Shown here: one piece after another, positions 27,300 through 35,679 of the stretch
How the letters are laid out: every line of letters starts with the position of its first letter
Position numbering within the stretch: the stretch's first letter is position 1
NCBI RefSeq assembly: GCF_029051685.1
Contig: NZ_JAACFT010000010.1
Coordinates: forward strand, 62,001 to 126,000
DNA: 64,000 nucleotides
Direction: 5' to 3'
Source: Bradyrhizobium sp. CSA207
GTDB lineage: Bacteria; Pseudomonadota; Alphaproteobacteria; Rhizobiales; Xanthobacteraceae
The notes under the pieces: model-generated
Databases searched by the model: none
Seen by the model: the letters and a program-made list of their open reading frames with translations, nothing else
Told to the model about the DNA's origin: nothing
Translations under genes and position numbers: made by a program

Positions 27300-28685
27300 T
27301 CACCCCAAACGCGGCGGCCAGCGATGGACGAACAGACGGCCTTCATATTCGCGCGCGAATGCCAGCAATGGCCAATCGCGATCTTTTCCGGCGATGATCT
27401 GCAGGCCGACCGGAAGCGAGGCGTCCTCAACCATACAGGGCAGTGAAATCGCCGGCAATCCAAGCGCATTCGCAACCGGCGTGAACACGGCGGGGCCGCG
27501 CGGGCCGACGGGCTGGCCATCAATCGTGGTGGGGTGCGATTGCGCCGCCGGCCACGGCATCGCCGCCGCACTGGGCGTGACCAGGAAATCGTAACGCTCG
27601 AACAGGGTTTCGAAGACGCGTCTCATCGAAGCGATCGTATCCAGCGCATTGAGATAATCGCTGGCGCTGTATTTCCGTCCGGCCACGGCCATCTCCGCAA
27701 TCTCGGGCGCGACCCTGTTCTCCCAATCCCTATGCTGCGACAGCAGCCAGGCGACGCCGGTCTGGCTGATCACCGGCCAGACTTGTCCAAGTGGGTCGGC
27801 CAGATCGAACGGCGAGATCAATTCGACATCGATGCCGAACGACCGCATCCCGGCCACGGTCCGATCGATCGTGTCGCGAATGAAGGGATCGACCGCCGCA
27901 CCGCCAAAACTCGGCGCGTAGGCGATGCGCGGGCGGGCTGCAATGGATTCGCCGAGCAGCCGCTGCCAGGTCGAACCGGCAACGACCTCCATGCCGCTGA
28001 CGATATCGTCGACGCAGCGTGCGATCGGCCCGATCACCTCAAAATCGTGCAGGATCGCGGGGAAGCCGCTGCCGCGCCGGACCGTATCGCGCGACGGCTT
28101 GAACCCGACCAGCCCGGTATGGGCGGCGGGGCGCCGGATCGAACCGCCGCCGTCGGTACCGAACGCCAATGCACCCATGCCGGACGCAACGGCAGCGACC
28201 GCGCCGCCGCTCGATCCACCCGGCGTCAGCGCCGGATCCCAGGGGTTGCCGGTGGTGCCGAACACCGCATTGTGGGTAAAACCGTGGACCGTGAACTCCG
28301 GCACATTGGTCTTACCGAGAATGACCGCGCCGGCTTCACGCAGCCGCCGCACCGGCAATTCGTCTTCCCCAGGCACGAAGTTCTCGTAGAGGCGGCTGCC
28401 CCAGGTGGCGCGCAGCCCGGCAACCAGGATGTTGTCCTTGATCGTGACCGGAACGCCATCGAGCCTGCCCAGGGGACGCTTGTCCTTCCATCGCTGCGCG
28501 CTGGCGTCGGCGGCGTTGACGGCGCCGAATTCATCCAGAGTGATGATCGCGTTGAGCCTCGGATTGATATCGCGAACGCGCGCCAGCGTCGCGTCGACGA
28601 CGCGGCGCGGCGAGAGGCCGTTCGCATAGGCTGCGGAAAGCTCTCCCGCGTTGAGCGACCAGAGTGGGCGATCTTGGTCTTCCAT
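27300..28685 (-). CDS. Amidase-signature family hydrolase (ureidomalonase candidate)
   Basis: Ser-cisSer-Lys amidase of the GatA/AS family. The 461-residue protein has the catalytic lysine in GVPVTIKDNI (about residue 79), and PGGSSGGAVAAVASG (about 151-165) with the cis-serine and nucleophile serine, followed by GTDGGGSIRRPAAHTGLVGFKPS. It ends in ASLPVGLQIIAGKDRDWPLLAFA, normal for a single-domain amidase; the C-terminal domain of allophanate hydrolase AtzF is absent. It is the last gene of the leftward run that includes the ring-opening barbiturase homologue. In Rhodococcus, ureidomalonase, the amidase after barbiturase, is of this family, so that role is a reasonable candidate (inference). 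Four bases separate it from the VOC gene. Confidence 0.88.
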   Translation of the reverse strand: MEDQDRPLWSLNAGELSAAYANGLSPRRVVDATLARVRDINPRLNAIITLDEFGAVNAADASAQRWKDKRPLGRLDGVPVTIKDNILVAGLRATWGSRLYENFVPGEDELPVRRLREAGAVILGKTNVPEFTVHGFTHNAVFGTTGNPWDPALTPGGSSGGAVAAVASGMGALAFGTDGGGSIRRPAAHTGLVGFKPSRDTVRRGSGFPAILHDFEVIGPIARCVDDIVSGMEVVAGSTWQRLLGESIAARPRIAYAPSFGGAAVDPFIRDTIDRTVAGMRSFGIDVELISPFDLADPLGQVWPVISQTGVAWLLSQHRDWENRVAPEIAEMAVAGRKYSASDYLNALDTIASMRRVFETLFERYDFLVTPSAAAMPWPAAQSHPTTIDGQPVGPRGPAVFTPVANALGLPAISLPCMVEDASLPVGLQIIAGKDRDWPLLAFAREYEGRLFVHRWPPRLG

Positions 28686-28689
28686 CGTG

Positions 28690-29211
28690 TCAACCTAGCT
28701 TGGGATAGCTCGCCTTGTCGAAGAAACTCGAACCCGCGACATACTTGCGCCCGTGCGACATGTCGGGCAGCTCATCGCCCTCGCCGCCGCACTCAAACGT
28801 CAATTCGAGCTGAACGCCGCTGGGATCATAGACGAACAACTGCCAGAGCGAAGTGCCCGGCACGATGAACTCGCGCCAATCGAGCCCGGCCGCCTTGAAG
28901 CGCGACACAAAGGAGCGATAGCCGGAACACGACAGCGAGACGTGATCGATTGCCGCGGTGCCCGCCGGCGCCTTGCCTTCCGGCTCCAGTGCCGGGCCCC
29001 CCGCATAGACGTGAAGGATGGCGAGGCCGCCGGGCTGGGTACAGCCGAGCCATGCGCCGGGGTAGCCGAAGTCGGGCCGGGGGAACTCACGCAGGCCGAT
29101 GATGTCGACATAGAATTTGCGTGTCGCCGCCAAATTCTCGGTCTTGACCGCGATGTGATAGAGCCCGTGAACCGTGGCGAGCGGCAACTGCGTTTCGGTA
29201 GCGGCGGTCAT
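28690..29211 (-). CDS. VOC-superfamily (glyoxalase/dioxygenase-fold) protein
   Basis: A vicinal-oxygen-chelate fold protein of 173 residues with two beta-alpha-beta-beta-beta modules: VHGLYHIAVKTENLAATRKFYVD and AAIDHVSLSCSGYRSFVSRF. Likely metal ligands are His 19 (LYHIAV), the histidine in IDHVSLS (about 89) and the late glutamate in GVQLELTFE. VOC proteins include extradiol dioxygenases, isomerases and lyases; the reaction here cannot be told. Because it lies between an FAD monooxygenase and an amidase, it may process a ring-opened or hydroxylated product. Start ATG 29211. Confidence 0.85.
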   Translation of the reverse strand: MTAATETQLPLATVHGLYHIAVKTENLAATRKFYVDIIGLREFPRPDFGYPGAWLGCTQPGGLAILHVYAGGPALEPEGKAPAGTAAIDHVSLSCSGYRSFVSRFKAAGLDWREFIVPGTSLWQLFVYDPSGVQLELTFECGGEGDELPDMSHGRKYVAGSSFFDKASYPKLG

Positions 29212-29223
29212 GGTTTCATCTCC

Positions 29224-30432
29224 TCAGATCCTGCTTCCATCCAATGGCAATCCAACGTCGCGGTAGAGCGCCTTCAGGTTGTTCTGGAACGCCGCCCCGT
29301 TCTTGTGCCGGGTCCCCTCGACCGGATCGGCACCATCAAGCATGGTGTCGGTCGCCTCGAGCGAAAACGCCATCACGAAGCGCATGCGTTCCTGCCGCAG
29401 CGCCTCGATATCGGCGAGCCATCCCGCAACGTCGCATCTGCCGTCCTGATGGCGGCGCGTGATCAGCGCTGCCGCATTCGCGGCATCTTCGAGCGCCTGC
29501 GTGGCGCCCTGCCCCAGGGTGGGCACCATGCCATGGGCGGCGTCGCCGAGATAGAGAACGTTGCAGCCGTCGGCGCGATACAGCAGCGTGTGTTCCTGCA
29601 TCCGTGCCCAATGCGTGTCCGCGGCGTTCTCACAGACGGTATCGATCAGCCATCGCGCCTGGGGGCTGGGCTCGGCGTTGCGCGGTGCATAGGCCGTGCG
29701 CAAGGCCTCCTGCGTTTTCAGACTGTCCGCGATCGGAGCTTCAGGATGAATCGGAAACGTGCCGGCGACATAGATATGGCCGGGCGGCACCTTGAACGAC
29801 AGCAAGCGGTTTGGACCGTTGAACCATTGCTCGTAATCGTCAATCAGCCCACCCGCCGTATCCGCGACCAGCAGGCGGAAGATCGCGACCCCGGTCTGGC
29901 GTACCTCCGGTTCGCCTGAGATCGCGCGCCGCACCGCCGAATAGCGCCCGTCGGCGGCGATCAGGAGATCGACATCATCGAGACGCCGCGTCTTCCCGTC
30001 CTGAATCCATGCAATCGAGGTTTTGCGGGGATCGGCGGCATCGCGGCCAATCTCGGCAATCTCGCAGCCGTAGGAAACGTGATCCCCCGCGGCCTCGCGC
30101 AGCACGCGGTAGAGCTCCGACCAGCGGATCCGCCAGCCGGGCCCATCCGCAACATCAGCCAGCGGCAGATCGAACAGCACGGTGCCGTCGGTGAGCGATA
30201 TCCGCCAATTGTGCCAGAGGTAGCTCGAAGCGGTGATAAAATCGGCAAGTTCGGGATCGATCGCCTTCACCGCCTTGACCGCGTTCGGCCCGACATTGAG
30301 CCCGGTACCGGCCTCGGAATGGTCGTCACGCGCGACCCGCTCCAGGCAGATCACCTCGACGCCATCCAATCGCGACAGCTGCCGCGCCATCACGCATCCC
30401 GCAACACCTGCGCCGACGATGACGATCCGCAT
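29224..30432 (-). CDS. FAD-dependent aromatic/heterocycle monooxygenase
   Basis: Single-component flavoprotein hydroxylase of the salicylate-hydroxylase/HpxO fold. The 402-residue protein has the dinucleotide-binding RIVIVGAGVAGCVMARQL at its N-terminus, the DG motif LLIAADGRYSAVRRAI (about residue 155) and GDAAHGMVPTLGQGATQALEDA (about 295-316) for FAD ribityl binding. Members hydroxylate salicylate, 6-hydroxynicotinate, urate or methylurates using NAD(P)H and O2. The frame stays open upstream, but the ATG at 30432 overlaps the stop of the ring-opening hydrolase (TGATG), showing coupling. Its place in a barbiturase-type operon is unusual, as the oxidative uracil pathway needs no flavin monooxygenase. 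Confidence 0.9.
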   Translation of the reverse strand: MRIVIVGAGVAGCVMARQLSRLDGVEVICLERVARDDHSEAGTGLNVGPNAVKAVKAIDPELADFITASSYLWHNWRISLTDGTVLFDLPLADVADGPGWRIRWSELYRVLREAAGDHVSYGCEIAEIGRDAADPRKTSIAWIQDGKTRRLDDVDLLIAADGRYSAVRRAISGEPEVRQTGVAIFRLLVADTAGGLIDDYEQWFNGPNRLLSFKVPPGHIYVAGTFPIHPEAPIADSLKTQEALRTAYAPRNAEPSPQARWLIDTVCENAADTHWARMQEHTLLYRADGCNVLYLGDAAHGMVPTLGQGATQALEDAANAAALITRRHQDGRCDVAGWLADIEALRQERMRFVMAFSLEATDTMLDGADPVEGTRHKNGAAFQNNLKALYRDVGLPLDGSRI

Positions 30433-31547
30433 CAGGCACTCCCCTCTCGCGAAGCGATCACCGCAACCAGCCCGCCGCCGTCCGGACCTTGATGCTCGGC
30501 GCCTCCGGACACAAAGATCCGGCCGTCGCCGATCACGCCGGCGACCAGGCCCGCGACCGCGCCACGGACATGGCGCTGGGCGTTGATGTCGGTGTCGTCG
30601 AGCATGGTGTGCCGGTACCCGCGAATTTTTCCGCGTCGATCCGGCTCGCATTTGACCAGCACGGTCGCGATTTTCATGGCGTCGGCAGCCGAAACCTGCG
30701 GTTTAGCTTCGATGTCGAGATCGGCCAGCACGTCGACGACGGCGCCGATATCGAGCGCATCGGCCATCGGGCGATGCGCGATGCGGAGCGGACCGGCCCA
30801 GCGCGCGCTGTTGCCGAGCACGACCACCTCATTGCTCTCGACCTCGACGCCCGAAGAGATGCTGGCGCGCGGCGACTGGATGGAAAAGTCCGAAAGCAGC
30901 GAGCCTTCCTGAAATACGGATGGCGCCAGCTCTCCAAGCGCCACCGCCACCCCGAACGCACCTGCCGCACGCGCAAACGCCATCGACTTGTTTGGATCGC
31001 TGGTCAGCGGCGTCTTCCCGGCGGCGATCGCCGCCGCGGCGCGCGCCACCGTGACGCAGGGACATTTGACCTGCACGAAATGCACGTCGCCCAGATGTTC
31101 GATTTCGGCAGCGGCGATCGCGGCACGAACCGCGTTGGCAACGCTGTCGATATGGGCGCGCCGGCCGACATCTTCCGCGGCAACCGGCGCACTGAATGCC
31201 GTGCCGATCGCGAGCGAAGGTCCCGCTCCGCGCGCTGGCTCGCCCTCGCCGGCGCAGAAGACGCTGTAGTGCGGACTCATCACGCCTTCTGTTCCACCTG
31301 ACAGCACGCAAGGAATTTCGCGGATCAACTGCTCGGCCGGCTCGTCCAGATGCTTCGCCAGCATCGCCATCAATGTCTGCGTGAAGTAGCCGCGGGTGAA
31401 ATCGTTGACCCCGCCATTACCCTCGGTCTTGCCGATGATGGCGACGATTTCTACCGCGCGAACCGTCCCGCCCGCGATCAGCCGATCGAGTTCGGAGAGG
31501 TCGCCGGGATGCGCCATCGACAATCGGAAGATCTGCGCCGTCCTCAC
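30432..31547 (-). CDS. Barbiturase / cyanuric acid hydrolase family ring-opening amidohydrolase
   Basis: Member of the rare AtzD/TrzD/barbiturase family, which opens cyclic imides (barbiturate to ureidomalonate, or cyanurate to carboxybiuret). The 371-residue protein shows the three-fold internal architecture with three Lys-Ser pairs: Lys 40 (IIGKTEGNGG) and Ser 83 (VLSGGTEGVMSPH), Lys 161 (FVQVKCPC) and Ser 231/232 (ASISSGVEVE), Lys 299 (VLVKCEP) and Ser 347 (IFVSGGAEHQGPDGGG). All elements are present, so activity is expected. I cannot separate barbiturase from cyanuric acid hydrolase by eye. It begins at a GTG at 31547 overlapping the Mo-subunit stop (GTGA), binding it tightly to the hydroxylase. 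This is the most informative gene for the pathway. Confidence 0.93.
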   Translation of the reverse strand: MRTAQIFRLSMAHPGDLSELDRLIAGGTVRAVEIVAIIGKTEGNGGVNDFTRGYFTQTLMAMLAKHLDEPAEQLIREIPCVLSGGTEGVMSPHYSVFCAGEGEPARGAGPSLAIGTAFSAPVAAEDVGRRAHIDSVANAVRAAIAAAEIEHLGDVHFVQVKCPCVTVARAAAAIAAGKTPLTSDPNKSMAFARAAGAFGVAVALGELAPSVFQEGSLLSDFSIQSPRASISSGVEVESNEVVVLGNSARWAGPLRIAHRPMADALDIGAVVDVLADLDIEAKPQVSAADAMKIATVLVKCEPDRRGKIRGYRHTMLDDTDINAQRHVRGAVAGLVAGVIGDGRIFVSGGAEHQGPDGGGLVAVIASREGSA

Positions 31548-33889
31548 GCGTTCCTCGCTTTGCGCGTCAGTTCAAACAGCCGGCTCGGGCTCAGCGGTAT
31601 CTCCAGCAACTCGACCTCCTGCCGCTTCAAATCCAGCGCATCCTCGATCGCCTGTGCGAACAGCGGCCCGACCGGAATTGCTCCAGCTTCGCCGGCTCCC
31701 TTCATCCCCAATGGATTGAGCGGCGACGGCGTCACGGTATGGTCGAGCTCCATGCGCGGCACCTCCAGCGCCGTCGGCAGCAGATAATCCGCCAGCGACG
31801 CATTGAGCAGCTGGCCCTGCTCGTCGAATGACAGTTTTTCGTAGAATGCGTTGCCTATGCCCTGCGCGACCCCGCCGTGGATCTGGCCGGCGAGGATCAT
31901 CGGATTGATGACGGTGCCGCAATCATGAACCACGACATATTTGAGAACCTCGACGTCGAAGGTTTGCGGGTCGACCTCGATGATGGCGGCATGGACGCCG
32001 TTCGAGGTCGCGCCCATTGACGGTCCGAAATATTGCGTCGATTCCAGCCCCGGCTCCGTCCCCGGCGCCACCGCGCCGCGCATCGGATTGGCGCGTCGGG
32101 CCAGATCCCCGAGCCGGATGAATTTGCCGGGGATGCCGGTGATCGCGACCTGGCCGTCGGCAAGCACCAGATCCTCCTCCGAACATTCGAAGGCGTCGCT
32201 GGCGAGCTTGAGCGCCTTCTTCCGCACCGCGCGCGATGCCTCGCTCACCGCCGTGCCCGCGACGACGGCACCACGGCTCGCAAACGTGCCCGCGCCCCAA
32301 TAGAACTGGTCGGTATCGCCGGTGACGATATCGACATCCGTCACGTCGACGCCGAGTTCATCGGCGACGATCTGCGCAAAGCTGGTGAAATGGCCCTGGC
32401 CCTGGGTACCGATGCCGGTCGCGACATTGACCTTGCCGTTGGACTGGATCTGGACCTTGGCGCCCTCGTAGGGCCCGATGCCGGTACCTTCGACATAGCA
32501 GGCGACGGCGATGCCGACGCAGCGCCCCTCAGCCCGCAGTCTCGGCTGCTCGTCGCGGATGAAGTGATCGTAACCGATCAGCTCCAGCGCCTTGTCGAGC
32601 ACCGGCTCGTAGTTGCCGCTGTCATATACAAGCGGCTGAAAGTCCTGATAGATGATCTCGTTCTTGTAAGGAAACGCGTCCGGCGGAATCAGATTGCGGC
32701 GGCGGATTTCCGCGGGATCGATCTTCAACTCGTGCGCGGCCAGATCGAGAAACCTCTCCATCACAAACACGCCGTGCTGCCGTCCGGCGCCGCGATAGGG
32801 CGTCACGATCGGCAGATTGGTGAACACGGCGGTGAAGGTGCTGTCATAGTCCGGCACCACGTAGGGGCCGAGCAAGGTGCATTGGCTGTTGATCGGAACC
32901 GTCAGCCCATAAGGCGCGTAGGCTCCGGCGTCGTGTAAGAACACATCCTTGATGCCGAGAATGCGGCCATCCGCGGCGAGCGCGATCTCCGCGTCATGAA
33001 TCTGCCCGCGCTCATGCGTGGTGCTGAAGAAGTGTTCCAGCCGATCCTCGATCCACTTCACCGGCCGATTCAGCCGCATGGAGATCCACGGCAGCATGAC
33101 CTCTTCCGGGTAGAACATCATGATTTTCGGCCCAAAGCCGCCGCCGATGAAGGGGGCGATCACGCGGACCTGGCGCTCGCCGAGGCCGAGGATGGCGGCA
33201 AGGCCGTTGCGCACGAACACCGGCGCCTGGGTGGTGTCCCAGATCGTCATTTGCGCGCCGCGCGCATCCCATTGCGCCACGACGCCGCGGGTCTCGATCG
33301 GCGAGGAGATGCCGTGCTCATAGAGAAACCTGCGCTTGAGGATCAGATGCGCGTTCGCCGCGGCGCGGCGGTAGTCGCCCTTGGTCTGGCGGACATGCGC
33401 CGAAATGTTGGAGCCGAGATCGTCGTGGACATGCGTCGCCGTGTTCAGCGCGCCTTCGCAATCGACCACCGCCGGCAGGATTTCGAGATCGACGACGATG
33501 TCGTCGAGCGCGTCCTCGGCAATGTAACGGCTGTCGGCCACGACAATTGCGAGCGGCTCGCCGACATGGCGAACCTTGTCCTTGGCCAGCGGCACCTGGG
33601 TCCGCTCGTTGAAGACGCTTCCCGGAATAGGTGGTGGCGGCACCAGCAACGGGCCGGGCCGCCAGTACGCGCCGAGATCATTTGCGGTGTAGACCGCCGT
33701 GACGCCGGGCCGTTGCAGCGCCCGGGAGACGTCGATCCCCTTGATGCGGGCGTGCGCGACCTGGCTGCGCAGGAACGCCGCGTGCTGCATACCGGGCAAT
33801 TCGACATCGTCGATGAACAGCGCTTGTCCGGTGAGGAGCTTTCGGTCCTCATTGCGTTTGACCGGCGCACCGAAGAAGCGGGTGGTCAT
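31544..33889 (-). CDS. Mo hydroxylase large subunit (CoxL/XdhA-type), module 1
   Basis: Molybdopterin-binding subunit of a xanthine-dehydrogenase-family hydroxylase that inserts oxygen from water into a C-H bond, usually next to ring nitrogen. The 781-residue protein has GGGFGPK (249-255), the substrate-loop TPYRGAGRQ (363-371), VATGIGTQGQGHFTSF and the C-terminal GAGEAG with catalytic Glu about 734. The CO-dehydrogenase form I loop AYRCSFR is absent, so this is not a CO dehydrogenase. Upstream in-frame codons exist to 33961, but the ATG at 33889 overlaps the iron-sulfur-subunit stop (ATGA). It would supply the barbiturase-type enzyme with an oxidised heterocycle, as uracil dehydrogenase does in the oxidative pyrimidine pathway (inference). 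Confidence 0.92.
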   Translation of the reverse strand: MTTRFFGAPVKRNEDRKLLTGQALFIDDVELPGMQHAAFLRSQVAHARIKGIDVSRALQRPGVTAVYTANDLGAYWRPGPLLVPPPPIPGSVFNERTQVPLAKDKVRHVGEPLAIVVADSRYIAEDALDDIVVDLEILPAVVDCEGALNTATHVHDDLGSNISAHVRQTKGDYRRAAANAHLILKRRFLYEHGISSPIETRGVVAQWDARGAQMTIWDTTQAPVFVRNGLAAILGLGERQVRVIAPFIGGGFGPKIMMFYPEEVMLPWISMRLNRPVKWIEDRLEHFFSTTHERGQIHDAEIALAADGRILGIKDVFLHDAGAYAPYGLTVPINSQCTLLGPYVVPDYDSTFTAVFTNLPIVTPYRGAGRQHGVFVMERFLDLAAHELKIDPAEIRRRNLIPPDAFPYKNEIIYQDFQPLVYDSGNYEPVLDKALELIGYDHFIRDEQPRLRAEGRCVGIAVACYVEGTGIGPYEGAKVQIQSNGKVNVATGIGTQGQGHFTSFAQIVADELGVDVTDVDIVTGDTDQFYWGAGTFASRGAVVAGTAVSEASRAVRKKALKLASDAFECSEEDLVLADGQVAITGIPGKFIRLGDLARRANPMRGAVAPGTEPGLESTQYFGPSMGATSNGVHAAIIEVDPQTFDVEVLKYVVVHDCGTVINPMILAGQIHGGVAQGIGNAFYEKLSFDEQGQLLNASLADYLLPTALEVPRMELDHTVTPSPLNPLGMKGAGEAGAIPVGPLFAQAIEDALDLKRQEVELLEIPLSPSRLFELTRKARNA

Positions 33890-34374
33890 GGCGCAGCCCG
33901 CAGCGTCTGGGCGGCCGCCAGCATCGCGTCGACGACGTTCTGGTAGCCGGTGCAGCGGCACAGATTGCCCGACAGTGCCTCACGCACTTCATGTTCCGAA
34001 GGCTGCGGGTTTTGCTTCAGGTAAGCCGTCATCGTCATCAAAATGCCCGGCGTGCAGTAGCCGCACTGCAAACCGTGATGGTCGTGCATGGCCTGCTGGA
34101 TCGGATGCAGTTCACCGTCGTTGCCGGCCAGTCCCTCCACGGTCGAGAGTTCATGGCCATTGGCCTGGACGGCCAGCATCAGGCACGAGCGGATCGGCGC
34201 GCCATCGAACAGGATGGTGCAGGCGCCGCACGCGCCGTGCTCGCAGCCGACATGGGTGCCGGCGAGTCCCAGATCGTGACGCAGGAAATCGCTGAGCAGG
34301 ATTCGCGATTCGACCGTACGGCGACAGGTCGTACCGTTGACGGAAAGCTCGATATCGTGCCGCTCAGGCTGCAT
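33886..34374 (-). CDS. Mo hydroxylase [2Fe-2S] subunit (CoxS-type), module 1
   Basis: Small electron-transfer subunit with two [2Fe-2S] clusters. In the 162-residue product the plant-type ferredoxin cysteines are 44, 49, 52 and 64 (GCEHGACGAC... SC), and the helical domain has C-x2-C and C-x-C at 104/107 (CGYCTPG) and 139/141 (NLCRCTGYQ). The ATG at 34374 overlaps the FAD-subunit 3' end by 11 bases; the frame is open further upstream, but those residues do not match the family. Passes electrons from the Mo subunit to the FAD subunit. Confidence 0.95.
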   Translation of the reverse strand: MQPERHDIELSVNGTTCRRTVESRILLSDFLRHDLGLAGTHVGCEHGACGACTILFDGAPIRSCLMLAVQANGHELSTVEGLAGNDGELHPIQQAMHDHHGLQCGYCTPGILMTMTAYLKQNPQPSEHEVREALSGNLCRCTGYQNVVDAMLAAAQTLRAAP

Positions 34375-35242
34375 GGCCTGCCCGTGAAAACGCCGCGCTG
34401 ATCGCGCGCTGGGCAAGAACACCGGCGATATGCCGCTGATAATCGGGACTGGCGTGCACATTGCCCGGCGGATCGATCATGCCCTGAACTTCGGCCGCGA
34501 CAGTCTCGATCACTTCACCGGCGCAGGGCTGGCCGATCAGGGACGCAGCGGCGGCGCTGGCATCGACGGCCCTATCGCCGACGCCGCACAGCGCGAGCCG
34601 CAGTTGCGAACAGCGTCCTTCTGCGTCGATGGTTACGATGGCGGCAACACCTGCGAGCGCAAAGTCGCCGCGTCGCCGCGCCACTTCCATGAAGCAGGCC
34701 CCGGTCCGCCCCGTTGGCGGTGGAAAGGCGATCTCCACCAGCATTTCATCGTTCTGGATGTCGGTCGTCAGCAGGCCCTGGAAGAATTCGGATGCAGGGA
34801 CCTCGCGTTCACCGATGGCCGACCTGATCCGCATGCGTGCCTGCATCCCAACGGCGATTGCCGGCAGTTCGGAGGCAGGATCGGCGTGGGACAGATTGCC
34901 GCCGATCGTTCCGCGATTGCGAATCTGCGGATGGGCGATGTGAGGCAGCGCGTCGGCGAACAGCGGGCAGTCCGTCAGAAACCTGCTGTCGCGTTCGAGG
35001 GAATGATAGCGCGTCAGTGCGCCAATCCGGATCTCGCCGCTTTCCGAACGTTCGACACCCGCCAGCTCGCCGAGACCGTTGATGTCGATCAATACCGAAG
35101 GCCGCGCCAATCGAAAATTCATCGCCGGGATCAGGCTCTGGCCGCCGGCGAGAAAGCGCGCCTCGTCGCCATGTTCGGCCTTCAGAGCAAGCGCGTGGTC
35201 GACAGACGAAGCTGCGATATATCTGAATGGTGCAGGCTTCAT
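34364..35242 (-). CDS. Mo hydroxylase FAD-binding subunit (CoxM-type), module 1
   Basis: Medium subunit of the heterotrimeric hydroxylase. The 292-residue protein starts MKPAPFRYIAASSVDHAL, typical for the family, and has both FAD-contact motifs: AGGQSLIPAMNFRLARP (about residues 32-48) and RNRGTIGGNLSHADPASE (about 106-123). The C-terminal CO_deh_flav_C domain is complete. In-frame codons upstream reach 35287, but the ATG at 35242 is the family start. First gene of the FAD-FeS-Mo trio in the order coxM-coxS-coxL; about 200 bases separate it from the preceding small gene, so an internal promoter is possible. Confidence 0.94.
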   Translation of the reverse strand: MKPAPFRYIAASSVDHALALKAEHGDEARFLAGGQSLIPAMNFRLARPSVLIDINGLGELAGVERSESGEIRIGALTRYHSLERDSRFLTDCPLFADALPHIAHPQIRNRGTIGGNLSHADPASELPAIAVGMQARMRIRSAIGEREVPASEFFQGLLTTDIQNDEMLVEIAFPPPTGRTGACFMEVARRRGDFALAGVAAIVTIDAEGRCSQLRLALCGVGDRAVDASAAAASLIGQPCAGEVIETVAAEVQGMIDPPGNVHASPDYQRHIAGVLAQRAISAAFSRAGHAA

Positions 35243-35442
35243 CGATCTCGCTCGGAAACCGCGCCCACATCGGCCTGGCGCGTGCAACGCCGGAAAGTAT
35301 CGGTTGTCAAATCGCCCAAGTCAAAACCCGGCGATCGGAAACGACGCCGGAGTTGCATTGAAACCCGGCGATTGCTTGCTCATTCTGCTCTCGACCTGCA
35401 TAAACATCGAGCAGAACCGATGCAGGGTCGGCCAGGGGCGTG

Positions 35443-35679
35443 TCATCCGCGCCGCTCCTCGGAGGTGAGCGCGGCCAGGAATGTCTCGAGCGCCTGCTTT
35501 CCGGCCTCTTCGGCGGCCCTCTGCGACAAGTAGCCGTCGCCATTCAACCTGACGCCCATCGGCACGCTTCTGCGTCGAATCTCCCAGCGCCACGACGAGC
35601 GAGAATCATCGCTGATCGTCACGACATGATAATCTCGCCAGAACAGGATCATGACGTCATCGGCCAAAGCTGCCCGCAT
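35443..35679 (-). CDS. Small conserved hypothetical protein
   Basis: A 78-residue product, or 69 from an internal ATG at 35652, with MILFWRDYHVVTISDDS, then WRWEIRRRSVPMGVRL, then YLSQRAAEEAGKQALETFLAAL. The aromatic/basic core and a helix of alternating A, E and K recall tiny hypothetical proteins I associate with Bradyrhizobium; no function is known to me. The longer start overlaps the cyclase-family stop by one base (TGATG), suggesting coupling; neither start has an obvious ribosome site. It sits inside the catabolic gene run between the cyclase-family hydrolase and the hydroxylase trio, but nothing else ties it to the pathway. Confidence 0.6.
   Translation of the reverse strand: MRAALADDVMILFWRDYHVVTISDDSRSSWRWEIRRRSVPMGVRLNGDGYLSQRAAEEAGKQALETFLAALTSEERRG

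Noticed and set aside
27300..28685. Allophanate hydrolase (AtzF)
   Set aside because: The amidase is 461 residues with only the amidase domain; AtzF has an additional C-terminal domain.
31544..33889. Carbon monoxide dehydrogenase (CoxL) identity
   Set aside because: The form I active-site loop AYRCSFR is absent in all three large subunits, so CO oxidation should not be claimed despite coxG and coxMSL-like order.
34430..35533. 367-codon forward open frame over module 1 FAD subunit
   Set aside because: Antisense to a well-conserved FAD subunit; product is R/H/G-rich without domains.
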